From 3-1-20CM-4-69-9 sp046724565 (GTDB lineage: Bacteria > Actinomycetota > Thermoleophilia > Gaiellales > Gaiellaceae): DNA of 64,000 nt. Below, one piece after another: positions 25,382-33,369 of the stretch; the stretch's first letter is position 1; the number at the start of each line of letters is the position of its first letter. The stretch spans positions 1 to 64,000 of the forward strand of contig JBKOWS010000055.1 in NCBI GenBank assembly GCA_046724565.1. Direction: 5' to 3'. The notes under the pieces were generated by a model. That model made no database searches and was not told where the DNA came from. It saw nothing but the letters and a program-made list of their open reading frames with translations. The position numbers were made by a program, and so were the translations under genes.

Positions 25382-26767
25382 GTGAGCGCGCCGGCGACAA
25401 CCGACCTCGACCGCGCGCGCATCGCCGAGCTGACCGAGCGAGAGCAGCGTCGCCTCAACGAACGGACGCAGGGCTCGCGCGCCCTCTACGAGCGCGCCCG
25501 GAATGCGCTCTCGGGCGGGGTCGCCTCCGCCTATCAGGAACGAAGGCCGTGGCCGATCTACCTCTCGCACGGGCGTGGCTCACACGTCTGGGATGTCGAC
25601 GGGACGGAGATGGTCGACTTCCACAACGGGTTCGGCTCGATGGTGCAGGGCCATGCCCATCCGGCGATCGTCGACGCGGTTCGGCAGCGCGTCGAGCTCG
25701 GAACGCACTTCGCCGCCCCGACGGAAGATGGAGTCGCAGTCGCGGAGGAGCTCAAGCGGCGCTGGGATCTGCCGCGTTGGCGCTTCGTCAACTCAGGCTC
25801 GGAGGCGACGATGGATGCGATCCGGATCGCACGTGCTGCGACGGGCCGCGAGACGATCGTGAAGATCTTCGGCTCGTACCACGGTCATCACGACTACGTG
25901 ATGGTCTCGATCGGCGTTCCCTACGACCAGATCGGCGATCGGGAGCATTACGTGTCGCTTCGGTATGGCGCGGGGATTCCGCAAGCGGTCGCTGACATGA
26001 CCATCGCGGTGCCGTTCAACGACGCCGGCGCGATGGAGCGAAGGATCCTCGAACTTTTCGAGGAGGGTCGTCCTCCCGCGTGCGTGATCATGGAGCCGGC
26101 GATGATGAACCTCGGGGTCGTGCTGCCCGAGCCGGGCTACCTGGAAGCGGTCCGCGAGCTGACACGCAAGCACGACGTGCTCCTGATCTTCGACGAGGTG
26201 AAGACCGGGCTCTGCATCGCTGCCGGCGGAGCGGCCGAGCGCTTCGGCGTCAAGCCCGACCTGGTCACGCTGGCGAAGGCGCTGGGCGGTGGCCTGCCGA
26301 CCGGCGCGATCGGCGGAACAGAGGAAGCGTTCGAGGTGGTGGAGAAGGGCACCGTCTACCAGGTCGGCACCTACAACGGGAACCCGCTGGCGATGGCTGC
26401 GGCCCGGGCCAGCCTGCTCGAAGTGCTGACTCCGAGCGCCTACCAGCACCTGGAGGCGATCGAGGCTCGCCTGCTCGCCGGCTGCCAGGAGGTCCTCGAC
26501 CGTTACGGACTGCCGGGCTACACCGTCGGCATCGGAGCGAAGGGCTGCGTCGTCTTCGCTCCCGAGCCGGTGGTCGACTACGAGAGCTTCAAGCGCTACC
26601 AGGACGGGGAACTCGCAGATCTCGCCTGGCTCTACAACATGAACCGCGGCGTCTACATGACCCCCGGCCGGGAGGAGGAATGGACACTCTCGGTGGCGCA
26701 CACCCCCGAGGACTGTGACGCGTTCATCGCCGCCTTCGATGAGATGGCCGAGGATCTGACGCGGTGA
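25382..26767 (+). CDS. Class III PLP aminotransferase (glutamate-1-semialdehyde aminomutase-like)
   Basis: A 461-residue fold type I PLP enzyme. The PLP Lys is Lys299 in TLAKALGGGLPTGAIGG, preceded by LLIFDEVKTGL, and the phosphate-binding segment is NSGSEATMDAIRIARA near 135-150. GYHGHHDY-like SYHGHHDYV also fits class III. It resembles HemL but is 461 residues, longer than HemL, and lies in a sugar operon 4 bp after a kinase, so haem synthesis is unlikely. It may transaminate an amino sugar or an oxidised sugar intermediate, an inference from position only. GTG 25382 is the start. Confidence 0.85.
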   Translation: MSAPATTDLDRARIAELTEREQRRLNERTQGSRALYERARNALSGGVASAYQERRPWPIYLSHGRGSHVWDVDGTEMVDFHNGFGSMVQGHAHPAIVDAVRQRVELGTHFAAPTEDGVAVAEELKRRWDLPRWRFVNSGSEATMDAIRIARAATGRETIVKIFGSYHGHHDYVMVSIGVPYDQIGDREHYVSLRYGAGIPQAVADMTIAVPFNDAGAMERRILELFEEGRPPACVIMEPAMMNLGVVLPEPGYLEAVRELTRKHDVLLIFDEVKTGLCIAAGGAAERFGVKPDLVTLAKALGGGLPTGAIGGTEEAFEVVEKGTVYQVGTYNGNPLAMAAARASLLEVLTPSAYQHLEAIEARLLAGCQEVLDRYGLPGYTVGIGAKGCVVFAPEPVVDYESFKRYQDGELADLAWLYNMNRGVYMTPGREEEWTLSVAHTPEDCDAFIAAFDEMAEDLTR

Positions 26768-26790
26768 CTCTGCTCACTGGGCGGCATTCT

Positions 26791-26817
26791 GAGTTAGTGG
26801 GTTAGAGTCACTAACTT
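26791..26817. promoter_or_regulatory. 27-nt palindrome, copy 1 (putative operator)
   Basis: GAGTTAGTGG, an 8-nt centre and CACTAACTT make an inverted repeat with 8-bp perfect arms (AGTTAGTG/CACTAACT). The same outer arms at the same spacing occur at 36601-36627. It lies 63 bp upstream of the small gene at 26880. The fixed spacing favours a protein-binding site rather than a terminator; no T-run follows. Confidence 0.55.
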
Positions 26818-26879
26818 GTTCGTCCGGCTTCGCCGTGCCCCAGGGCGTAGGGTGTTCCTCAATCGACAAGGAGGCTCAG

Positions 26880-27164
26880 ATGGCACTCGCACGTGTGGTG
26901 ACCTTCGACGGCGTCAGCAAGGACCGCATGGACCAGATGAACCGTGAGATGGAGCAGGGCGAGCCGCCTGAGGGCTTCCCCTCGAGCGAGCTGATCGTTC
27001 TTCACGACGCCGACGCTGAGAAGTCGCTCGTGGTCGTCATCTTCGACAGCGAGGACGACTACAGGAAGGGCGACGAGATCCTCAACGCGATGCCGGCCGG
27101 CGACACGCCCGGTCAGCGCACGTCGGTCACGAAGTACGACGTGGCAACTCGCATGACGTCCTGA
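26880..27164 (+). CDS. Small hypothetical protein, ferredoxin-like-fold candidate (94 aa)
   Basis: The ATG at 26880 has a strong AAGGAGG 7 nt upstream. The 94-residue product begins MALARVVTFDGVSKDRMDQM and has a central strand region ELIVLHDADAEKSLVVVIF followed by DSEDDYRKGDEILNAMP. The strand-helix-strand pattern is like small monooxygenase-type (ABM) or YCII-like ferredoxin folds, but I cannot name the family. The 27-nt palindrome lies upstream, so expression may be controlled by the same regulator as the ABC exporter at 36645. Confidence 0.7.
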   Translation: MALARVVTFDGVSKDRMDQMNREMEQGEPPEGFPSSELIVLHDADAEKSLVVVIFDSEDDYRKGDEILNAMPAGDTPGQRTSVTKYDVATRMTS

Positions 27165-27224
27165 CGCGACGCGGCGAAGGTCATTGCTGTGTCGCGATCA
27201 GGACGGGTGGCGGGGACGCCTCGG

Positions 27225-27635
27225 TCAGTCGTCGGGAGCTCCGTGCTCGGCTAGCCACGCCTTGGCCACTCGTTTCTGCGCCCGCGTGAGCCAGGCCTCG
27301 ACCACGAGCTCCTCGAGCTCGTCGCGGTCGATGCGGGCGAGAGACGGGATGCGCATCAACACGGCCGGATAGCCGTCGAAGTGCGGCGTCGTGAAGAAGA
27401 CGCCGCGTTCGTCGGCGAGCATGAGCTCCTTCACGCCGAGGTCGGCGACCCGGAACATCAGCACGTCCGAAAGCCGCTCGCCCGTCTTCGCGTCGACCGC
27501 ATCGGGACGGCGCCCGCGCTGGCAGCAGAAGAGCTTGCCATGGACGCGATACGCGGGCCGGCCGTCGTCGCTTGCCTCTTTCGCCACCTGCGGCAGAGAC
27601 AGCGCGACTTCGTCGAGGTCGGCCATTGTCGTCAC
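27225..27635 (-). CDS. MmcQ/YjbR family protein
   Basis: A 136-residue protein of the MmcQ/YjbR fold: VALSLPQVAKEASDDGRPAY at the N-terminus, VHGKLFCCQRG, LADERGVFFTTPHFDGYPAV and a C-terminal LVVEAWLTRAQKRVAKAWLA. The family has a double-wing DNA-binding-like fold, but its cellular role is unknown. It stands alone, divergent from the TfoX-like gene with 25 bp between starts. Confidence 0.87.
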   Translation of the reverse strand: MTTMADLDEVALSLPQVAKEASDDGRPAYRVHGKLFCCQRGRRPDAVDAKTGERLSDVLMFRVADLGVKELMLADERGVFFTTPHFDGYPAVLMRIPSLARIDRDELEELVVEAWLTRAQKRVAKAWLAEHGAPDD

Positions 27636-27660
27636 GGCGTCACTTTGCCATCATCGGGTC

Positions 27661-27996
27661 GTGGCGTACGACGAAGATCTCGCGGATCGCATCCGCGAGC
27701 TTGTCGCCGGCGAGTCCGGCCTGACGGAGAAGAAGATGTTCGGCGGGCTCGCCTTCTTGATCGGCGGGAACATGGCGATTGCGGCGAGCGGACAAGGAGG
27801 AGTGCTCGTCCGGGTCGATCCCGAAGAGTCGAACAAGCTCGTTGCGAAGACGAATGCATCCGTGATGGTGATGCGGGGACGGCCGATGCAGGGATGGCTG
27901 CGAGTCGATACGAAGGACGTGCGCACGAAGAGCCAGCTCGCGAAGTGGGTCGGTCTCGGCACCGGGTACGCGCGCTCCCTTCCCGCGAAGCGATAG
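27661..27996 (+). CDS. TfoX N-terminal domain protein
   Basis: A 111-residue protein consisting of the TfoX_N domain only: DRIRELVAGESGLTEKKMFG, GGLAFLIGGNMAIAASGQGG and LVRVDPEE. In gammaproteobacteria TfoX/Sxy controls competence, but isolated TfoX_N proteins in actinobacteria have no proven role. GTG 27661 is the start and only 6 bp separate its stop from the next gene, so they may form one transcript. Confidence 0.87.
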   Translation: MAYDEDLADRIRELVAGESGLTEKKMFGGLAFLIGGNMAIAASGQGGVLVRVDPEESNKLVAKTNASVMVMRGRPMQGWLRVDTKDVRTKSQLAKWVGLGTGYARSLPAKR

Positions 27997-28002
27997 GCAC
28001 TC

Positions 28003-28944
28003 GTGACCGCAGCTCGCCTGGGGCTCGTCGCGAGCCTTGCTCTCATTGGCGTCGGCTGCGGCACAAGCCATGGTCCGGTGAAGAACGGCTACATCGCGGC
28101 CAACTGGCAGGGCCGGGGCATCTTCCTCGTGGATCCGGCCACTGCAAAGCGGCACCTCATCCCACGAACCGAGTCAGCGACGGCGCTCGCTTGGTCGCCC
28201 GACGGGCACTCGATCGTGTTCGAGCTCCCCGGCAAGGTGCTCGGCGTCGACGTCTACACGATCCGCTCCGATGGAAGTCGTCGCCGGCTCGTAGCGAAGA
28301 ATGCGTATGGACCGGCGTGGTCGCCCGATGGCAAGCGGCTGCTGATCGCGCGCGACGTCTGCACGAACTACTACGACGACTGCATCTTCAACGACTTTCG
28401 GGTCGACCTGTACACCATCCGTCCCGACGGTCGACGGCTTCGGCACATCGCGCGTGAGCCCGACGGTGTTTTCTCTCCCGCCTGGTCGCCGAACGGCGAG
28501 CACATCGCGTTTCTCGGAAACGACGGTGGCCTCTATCTCATGGACGCCGACGGAAAACATCGGCACCGGCTCACGGGCACCTTCGGCAGTGGCCTTTCCT
28601 GGTCTCCCGACGGGTCGACCCTTGCCTTCGAGGTCCGAGGCGAGGCGCCGAATTGGGGAGACATCGGCGTGGTCGACGTCGTGTCAGGCAAACGCAAGAA
28701 CCTCACGCGCCGCCCCGGCGACGAGTCCGGTCCGGCCTGGTCGCCTGACGGTCGGAAGATCGTCTTCCTCGCCGACTTGAACTGCGCCTGGACCGGAAAG
28801 TGCAGACCAGACCCCGGAGCCGAGGGCCCGCGCGAGCTCTGGCTGATGGATGCGGACGGCGGCCACTTGCATCAGCTGACCAGGAACGGCGGCCTTGGCT
28901 ACGGCGACCCGGCGTGGCAGCCGGTTCGCGCTCAGTCGGGCTGA
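28003..28944 (+). CDS. TolB-like PD40 beta-propeller lipoprotein
   Basis: A 313-residue predicted lipoprotein: the signal ends at the lipobox ALIGVGC, with Cys19 as lipidation site. Five WD40-like PD40 repeats are visible through their AWSPDG or SWSPDG cores, at about residues 63, 105, 161, 204 and 246. Such propellers bind proteins or ligands at the cell surface, and no enzymatic motif is seen. GTG 28003 starts 6 bp after the TfoX-like stop. The end overlaps the convergent dehydrogenase gene by 13 nt. Confidence 0.85.
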   Translation: MTAARLGLVASLALIGVGCGTSHGPVKNGYIAANWQGRGIFLVDPATAKRHLIPRTESATALAWSPDGHSIVFELPGKVLGVDVYTIRSDGSRRRLVAKNAYGPAWSPDGKRLLIARDVCTNYYDDCIFNDFRVDLYTIRPDGRRLRHIAREPDGVFSPAWSPNGEHIAFLGNDGGLYLMDADGKHRHRLTGTFGSGLSWSPDGSTLAFEVRGEAPNWGDIGVVDVVSGKRKNLTRRPGDESGPAWSPDGRKIVFLADLNCAWTGKCRPDPGAEGPRELWLMDADGGHLHQLTRNGGLGYGDPAWQPVRAQSG

Positions 28945-29939
28945 ATCTGAACTTTCAGCGCCTCGCCTGACCCGGCGAGATCGAGCGCTTCTGGGAAGCG
29001 CTCGATCGGAAAGCGGTTGGACAGGAGCGGCTTCACGTCGACCGCACCGCTGTCGATCAGCGCGATCGCGTCGTGGAAGGTGTACCGGAGCGCGAACGAG
29101 CCGTAGATCTCGAGATCCTTCCGGTACACGTCGTAGGGACTGACGGCTACTCGGGCCTCGCTCGGGTTGACCCCGAAGAAGAGGAGCTTCCCCTCGTTGC
29201 GGGCGTGCGCGAACATGTGCTCCACCACCGCGGGCACCCCGGTGCAGTCGATGACGACATCGAAGCCGAGTGGTGAGATCTCGCGGAGCGTGTCGGCGGC
29301 CGAATCGCCCGCGAGCACGGCGTGGCTCGCACCGAGCCTGGGCGCCAACTCGAGCTTCTCCTGCTTCACGTCCACGACGGCCACGCTTCCCGCTCCGCCG
29401 TGCGCGACGAGTTGGAGCATCAAGAGGCCGATCGGCCCCGCGCCGTAGATGAGCGCATTCGCGCCGATCGGAACGCGCACACGCTTCAGGCCGTACACCA
29501 CGCACGACAGCGGCTCGATGAACGCCGCCGTCTCGAAGTCGAGCTCACCAATCGAGTAGACGTTCGCTTCCGGCGCGACGACGTAGTCGGCGAACCCGCC
29601 GTCACGAGTGACGCCGATCGCGCTCCAGCGCAGGCAATGGTTGACCTGGCCCCGTTGGCAGTAGAAGCAGCTGCCGCAGAAGACGTTCGGGTTGACGGCG
29701 ACGCGCTCGCCGACCTTTCGCTCGACCACCTCTCCGCCCGCCTCGACAATTTCGCCAACCAGCTCGTGTCCGCCGATCAGCGGAAACGGCCCGCCGAAGT
29801 CGCCGTCGTAGATGTGCTGGTCGGTGCCGCAGATCCCGCAGGCCGCGACGCGGATCAGGACTTCGTCGACGCCCGGCTCGGGGTCGGGCGCTTCTCGTAC
29901 CGAGAGCTCGTGCGGCGCCTCGTAGTAGGCAGCTTTCAC
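28932..29939 (-). CDS. Zinc-dependent polyol/alcohol dehydrogenase (MDR family)
   Basis: A 335-residue medium-chain dehydrogenase. Catalytic zinc ligands are Cys in CGICGTDQHIYDGDFG, the His-Glu of GGHELVGE and Glu of AAFIEPLSCV. The structural zinc lobe is CGSCFYCQRGQVNHC, and the NAD(P) fold is LIYGAGPIGLLMLQLV. Sorbitol, xylitol and threonine dehydrogenases share this layout. It is the last gene of an operon with polyol-type ABC transporter genes, so it probably oxidises an imported sugar alcohol to a ketose. Its GTG overlaps the permease stop by 4 nt. Confidence 0.88.
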   Translation of the reverse strand: MKAAYYEAPHELSVREAPDPEPGVDEVLIRVAACGICGTDQHIYDGDFGGPFPLIGGHELVGEIVEAGGEVVERKVGERVAVNPNVFCGSCFYCQRGQVNHCLRWSAIGVTRDGGFADYVVAPEANVYSIGELDFETAAFIEPLSCVVYGLKRVRVPIGANALIYGAGPIGLLMLQLVAHGGAGSVAVVDVKQEKLELAPRLGASHAVLAGDSAADTLREISPLGFDVVIDCTGVPAVVEHMFAHARNEGKLLFFGVNPSEARVAVSPYDVYRKDLEIYGSFALRYTFHDAIALIDSGAVDVKPLLSNRFPIERFPEALDLAGSGEALKVQIQPD

Positions 29940-30799
29940 TTGACGGCTCCGAACGTGAGCCCCCGGACGAGGGAGCGTTGAGCAAGCCAGCCGGCGATGA
30001 TCACCGGTGCGACCGCTAGCGTCGACGCAGCCGACATCTTGGCCCAGAACAACCCTTCGCTCGTCATGAAGCCCGAGATGAACACCGGCAGCGTGCCGGT
30101 GTTCGCGCCGGTTAGATTCACGGCCAGCAGGAACTCGTTCCAGCTGAAGATGAGCGACAGGAGCGCCGTTGCGGCCAACCCCGGACCCGACAGTGGGATC
30201 ACCACGCGGAACATGATCTGGTCGAAGCGCGCGCCGTCGACAGTGGCCGCCTCGAGAATCTCCTTCGGGAGGTCGGCGAAGAACGACCTCATCATCCAGA
30301 TCACGAGCGGCAGGTTGAGCGCGGCGTAGAGAAGGATCATCCCGAGCCGGCTGTCGAAGAGACCGACGCGCTTGTAGATCACGATGAGCGGGACCAGCGC
30401 TCCCACGACGGGGAGCATCTTGGTGGAGAGCACCCAAGAGAGGACCTTGGGCGTGTGCCTCGACGAATGGAACGCAAGGCTGTAAGCCGCGGGCAGACCG
30501 AGGATCAGCGCCAGCAGGGTCGAGCCGGCGGCGAGCCACACCGTGTTCTGCAGGAAGCGGACGAAGTCCGCGTCGAACACTGCACGGTAGTTGTCCAGAG
30601 TCGCGTGGAAGATGAAGACCGGCGGGATCGCCGCGGCCTGCGCCTCGGTCTTGAAGCTCGCGAGCACCGTCCAGAGGACGGGGAAGAACACGACGAACGC
30701 GACCACATAGGTGAGCAGGTTCAGCCCGAGCGCGGCGGGTTTCAGTTGCAGTCCGCGGCGCGGGCTCAGTCGTCTGACCGTGGCCTGGAGAGCGCTCAC
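29936..30799 (-). CDS. Carbohydrate (polyol) ABC transporter permease
   Basis: A 287-residue membrane protein with six predicted helices. The EAA loop is EAATVDGARFDQIMFRVVIP near residues 190-210, and SWNEFLLAVNLTG is typical of the MalG/SmoG group. The start GTG 30799 (SALQATVRRLSP) overlaps the end of the partner permease by 4 nt, and its own stop overlaps the dehydrogenase start. It forms the channel with the 30796-31746 product. Confidence 0.92.
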   Translation of the reverse strand: MSALQATVRRLSPRRGLQLKPAALGLNLLTYVVAFVVFFPVLWTVLASFKTEAQAAAIPPVFIFHATLDNYRAVFDADFVRFLQNTVWLAAGSTLLALILGLPAAYSLAFHSSRHTPKVLSWVLSTKMLPVVGALVPLIVIYKRVGLFDSRLGMILLYAALNLPLVIWMMRSFFADLPKEILEAATVDGARFDQIMFRVVIPLSGPGLAATALLSLIFSWNEFLLAVNLTGANTGTLPVFISGFMTSEGLFWAKMSAASTLAVAPVIIAGWLAQRSLVRGLTFGAVK

Positions 30800-31746
30800 G
30801 AGGTCAACCCCCGCCTGAAGGTGCGGGTCAGAAGCCTGAGGAGCAACGCAGCGATGACCGAGCTGTAGACGATCGCGAGGACTGCCTGGGCGGAAGACGT
30901 GCCGACGTCGTTCGCCTGAGAGATGGTCTGGTAGATGTAGTACGGCACGGTTGTCGTCTCGGTGCCGGGACCGCCCTGCGTCGCGACGAAGATCTCGCCG
31001 AAGAGCTGCAGGACATAGATCAGGCCGAGCAGCGTGGCGAGCTCGATGTACGGGCTGAGTAGCGGCAACGTGATCCGGCGGAACTCCATGATCGGACCCG
31101 CTCCGTCCATTCGCGCCGCCTCCCGCACCTCGTCCGAGATTCCCTGAAGGCCCGCGAGCAGGATCAGCATCATGAAAGGCGCCCACTGCCAGACCGCCAT
31201 CGAGATGATCGCGAGCTTCGGATGGACGGCGAGCCAGTCGACCCGGGCGAAGCCCAGAGACGTCCAGACCCAGTTGATGAAGCCGAAGATCGGGTTGAGG
31301 AAGAGGTTCTTCTGCACGACCGCGTTCACGGTTGGCATCACGAAGAACGGAGCGATCAGCATCGCTCTGCAGACGCCACGCAGCGGAAAGGACCGGTTCA
31401 TGAGGAGCGCGAAGCCGAGGCCGAACACCAGCGAGCCGCCGACGATCGCCGCGGTGATCCAGAGCGTGTTGAAAAGCGCGGTGCGGAAGATGGGATCCTC
31501 GGTCAGCGTGTAACGGAAGTTGTCGAGCCCGACCCAGGGATGTCCGAGCTCCGGCGACGTGAGGATCCAGGTGTGGAAGCTGTACCAGAGCGTTACGACG
31601 AACGGCGCCTGCGTCATCACCACCAGGTAGACGAGCGCGGGTAGGAGCAGCGCGATGCTGGCAAGGCGCGGCGACCGCAGGAACGCCCAGCGTCCGGCGC
31701 CGACCTCGACGACCGAAGACGCTGCAGGGGGAGAGCGGACGGTCAC
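30796..31746 (-). CDS. Carbohydrate (polyol) ABC transporter permease
   Basis: A 316-residue membrane protein with six predicted helices (first at IALLLPALVYLVVMTQAPFV). The EAA loop reads EAARMDGAGPIMEFRRITLP. It is the MalF/SmoF-type partner of the next permease. GTG 31746 is 69 bp after the solute-binding gene. As with the other importer in this window, the operon has no ATP-binding subunit. Confidence 0.92.
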   Translation of the reverse strand: MTVRSPPAASSVVEVGAGRWAFLRSPRLASIALLLPALVYLVVMTQAPFVVTLWYSFHTWILTSPELGHPWVGLDNFRYTLTEDPIFRTALFNTLWITAAIVGGSLVFGLGFALLMNRSFPLRGVCRAMLIAPFFVMPTVNAVVQKNLFLNPIFGFINWVWTSLGFARVDWLAVHPKLAIISMAVWQWAPFMMLILLAGLQGISDEVREAARMDGAGPIMEFRRITLPLLSPYIELATLLGLIYVLQLFGEIFVATQGGPGTETTTVPYYIYQTISQANDVGTSSAQAVLAIVYSSVIAALLLRLLTRTFRRGLTS

Positions 31747-31815
31747 GGAGTGATTCTCCGGGGGGATGAGGGCGAGCTCAAGAGCCCGCCCTCATCCGGG
31801 AGGAGGACTCGCTCG

Positions 31816-33186
31816 TTACTTGATGTAACCCGCTTGCTTCATGATCCGGGTCACCTGTTGCTGCGATTTCGAGAGCGCGGAGTCGACGCTCGTCGAGCCG
31901 GCGACCGCAGCCGCAAGATTCTGTGTCACGAGTGTCCCGATGTTCTGGAACTCGGGGATCCCGACGAACTGCACGCCGACGTACGGGACCGGCTTGAGCG
32001 TCTGCTTCGTCGGGTCGGCCGTGTTCATCGAGTTCAGCACGATCTTCTCGAAGGCGCCTGCTGCTTTCTTGTAGTTCGGGTTCTTGTAGGTGGAGGTACG
32101 CGTGCCCGGCGGAACGTTGCCCCAGCCCTTCTTGGAGGCGACGAGCTTGAGGTAGTCCTTGCTGGTCGCCCAGGTCAGGAACTTGAAGGCGGCGTCCTTG
32201 TTCTTGCTCGACGCCTCCATCGTCAGAGACCAGACCCACAGCCAATGTGAGCCGCGCGGAGTGACCTGGGTCGGCGCATACGCAAACCCGATATCCTTCG
32301 CGACCTTCGAGGCCTTCGGATCTTTCAGCGCGCCTGCGGCGACGGTGGCATCGACCCACATGGCCGTCCTGCCCTGCGCCATCGCCGTGTTGCACTCGGT
32401 ATAGCCGCTGCTCGTCGCTCCCGGCTCGCCGTACTTCCGAATCAGGTCGACGTAGAACTTGACCGCCTTCTTCGTCGCGGGAGCGGTCAGCTGCGGCTGC
32501 CACTTCAGGTCGAACCAGCGCCCGCCGAACGTGTTGATCACCGTCGTCAGCGGCGCCCCGAACTCCCCCCAACCGGGGAGTGCGCGCAGACAGATGCCGT
32601 AACGGTTCGCGGAGCGCTTGTTCAGCTTGGCCGCGAACGACCGGATCTGCGTCCAGGTCGGATGCGTCGGCATCTTGAGGCCCGCCTGGGCAAAGTACTT
32701 CTTGTTGTAGTAGGTCATCGAGCTCTCGCCGTAGAACGGAACGGCATAGAGGCTCCCCTTGTACGACAGGCCGCGACGAACGTTCGGGAGGAGGTCGTTC
32801 ACGGCGTACGCCTTCGCGTCGGCGGCGCTCAGCTTGTCGAAGTAGGGGCCGAGATCGACGATCCACTTGTTCTTCGCCCAGATCGGCACCTCGTAGGTGC
32901 CGACGGTGGCGATGTCGAACTGCCCTCCGCCGGTCGCGACGTCAGCGGTGACCTTCTGGCGGAGCGTGTTCTCCGGCAGCGTGACGTACTTCACGTTGAT
33001 GCCGTACTTCTTCGTGAACTCGGACGTAAGGGACTGCATCACGATCATGTTGTCGTTGTTGACGGTGGCGATCGTGAGCGTCGTTGCCTTGCGTGCCGCG
33101 GAACCGGCACTGCTCATGGCCACGAGGACGGCGAGACCGACCAGGATGCCGGCGCTCAGACCCGTCGCAAAACGGGACAAACGCAT
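31816..33186 (-). CDS. Polyol ABC transporter, extracellular solute-binding protein
   Basis: A 456-residue family 1 binding protein of the sorbitol/mannitol (SmoE) style. The signal sequence is LSAGILVGLAVLVAMSSAGS, and the mature part starts TLTIATVNNDNMIVMQSLTS, with FDIATVGTYEVPIWAKNKWI and GSLYAVPFYGESSMTYYNK as ligand-cleft regions. ATG 33186 follows a GGGAG ribosome site. It is the first gene of the importer-dehydrogenase operon. Two LacI-type operators and a TTGACA-type promoter lie upstream (33240-33298). Confidence 0.93.
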   Translation of the reverse strand: MRLSRFATGLSAGILVGLAVLVAMSSAGSAARKATTLTIATVNNDNMIVMQSLTSEFTKKYGINVKYVTLPENTLRQKVTADVATGGGQFDIATVGTYEVPIWAKNKWIVDLGPYFDKLSAADAKAYAVNDLLPNVRRGLSYKGSLYAVPFYGESSMTYYNKKYFAQAGLKMPTHPTWTQIRSFAAKLNKRSANRYGICLRALPGWGEFGAPLTTVINTFGGRWFDLKWQPQLTAPATKKAVKFYVDLIRKYGEPGATSSGYTECNTAMAQGRTAMWVDATVAAGALKDPKASKVAKDIGFAYAPTQVTPRGSHWLWVWSLTMEASSKNKDAAFKFLTWATSKDYLKLVASKKGWGNVPPGTRTSTYKNPNYKKAAGAFEKIVLNSMNTADPTKQTLKPVPYVGVQFVGIPEFQNIGTLVTQNLAAAVAGSTSVDSALSKSQQQVTRIMKQAGYIK

Positions 33187-33239
33187 CTTCGCTCCCTTCG
33201 TTGAGCCCCGGCCATTGGGGCGGAGAAGCTGTTGCGTTG

Positions 33240-33253
33240 TGTTATCGATAACG
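33240..33253. promoter_or_regulatory. LacI-type operator O1
   Basis: TGTTATCGATAACG is nearly perfectly palindromic around the central CG, as LacI-family sites are. It lies between the transcription start expected from the 33269/33293 promoter and the solute-binding gene. A second, similar site is centred 24 bp away. Confidence 0.75.
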
Positions 33254-33263
33254 CACCTGCGAG

Positions 33264-33277
33264 TGCTATCCATAACA
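33264..33277. promoter_or_regulatory. LacI-type operator O2 overlapping the -10 box
   Basis: TGCTATCCATAACA matches O1 at 11 of 14 positions and overlaps the predicted -10 element of the importer operon. A repressor bound here would exclude RNA polymerase. Confidence 0.7.
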
Positions 33278-33298
33278 CGGTTAAAATCCGCTTGTCAA
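33269..33298 (-). promoter_or_regulatory. Promoter of the polyol operon
   Basis: On the minus strand TTGACA (33293-33298) stands 18 bp from TATGGA (33269-33274), a close sigma-70-type match. It reads towards the solute-binding protein gene, and its -10 lies inside operator O2. Confidence 0.65.
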
Positions 33299-33332
33299 GA
33301 TTGTGACAGGTGGATGATCTTGGCCGATCAGT

Positions 33333-33347
33333 GTGGTATTTATCCAC
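33333..33347. promoter_or_regulatory. Candidate third operator before lacI-type gene
   Basis: GTGGTATTTATCCAC is an imperfect inverted repeat (arms GTGG and CCAC, AT-rich centre) 22 bp before the repressor start. Its centre differs from O1 and O2, so autoregulation through it is only possible. Confidence 0.35.
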
Positions 33348-33369
33348 ATCTGAAGCCAGGTAACACGTC

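Noticed and set aside
25382..26767. Haem biosynthesis gene hemL
   Set aside because: The protein is class III and similar, but it is longer, and it is embedded in a sugar operon with no other haem genes.
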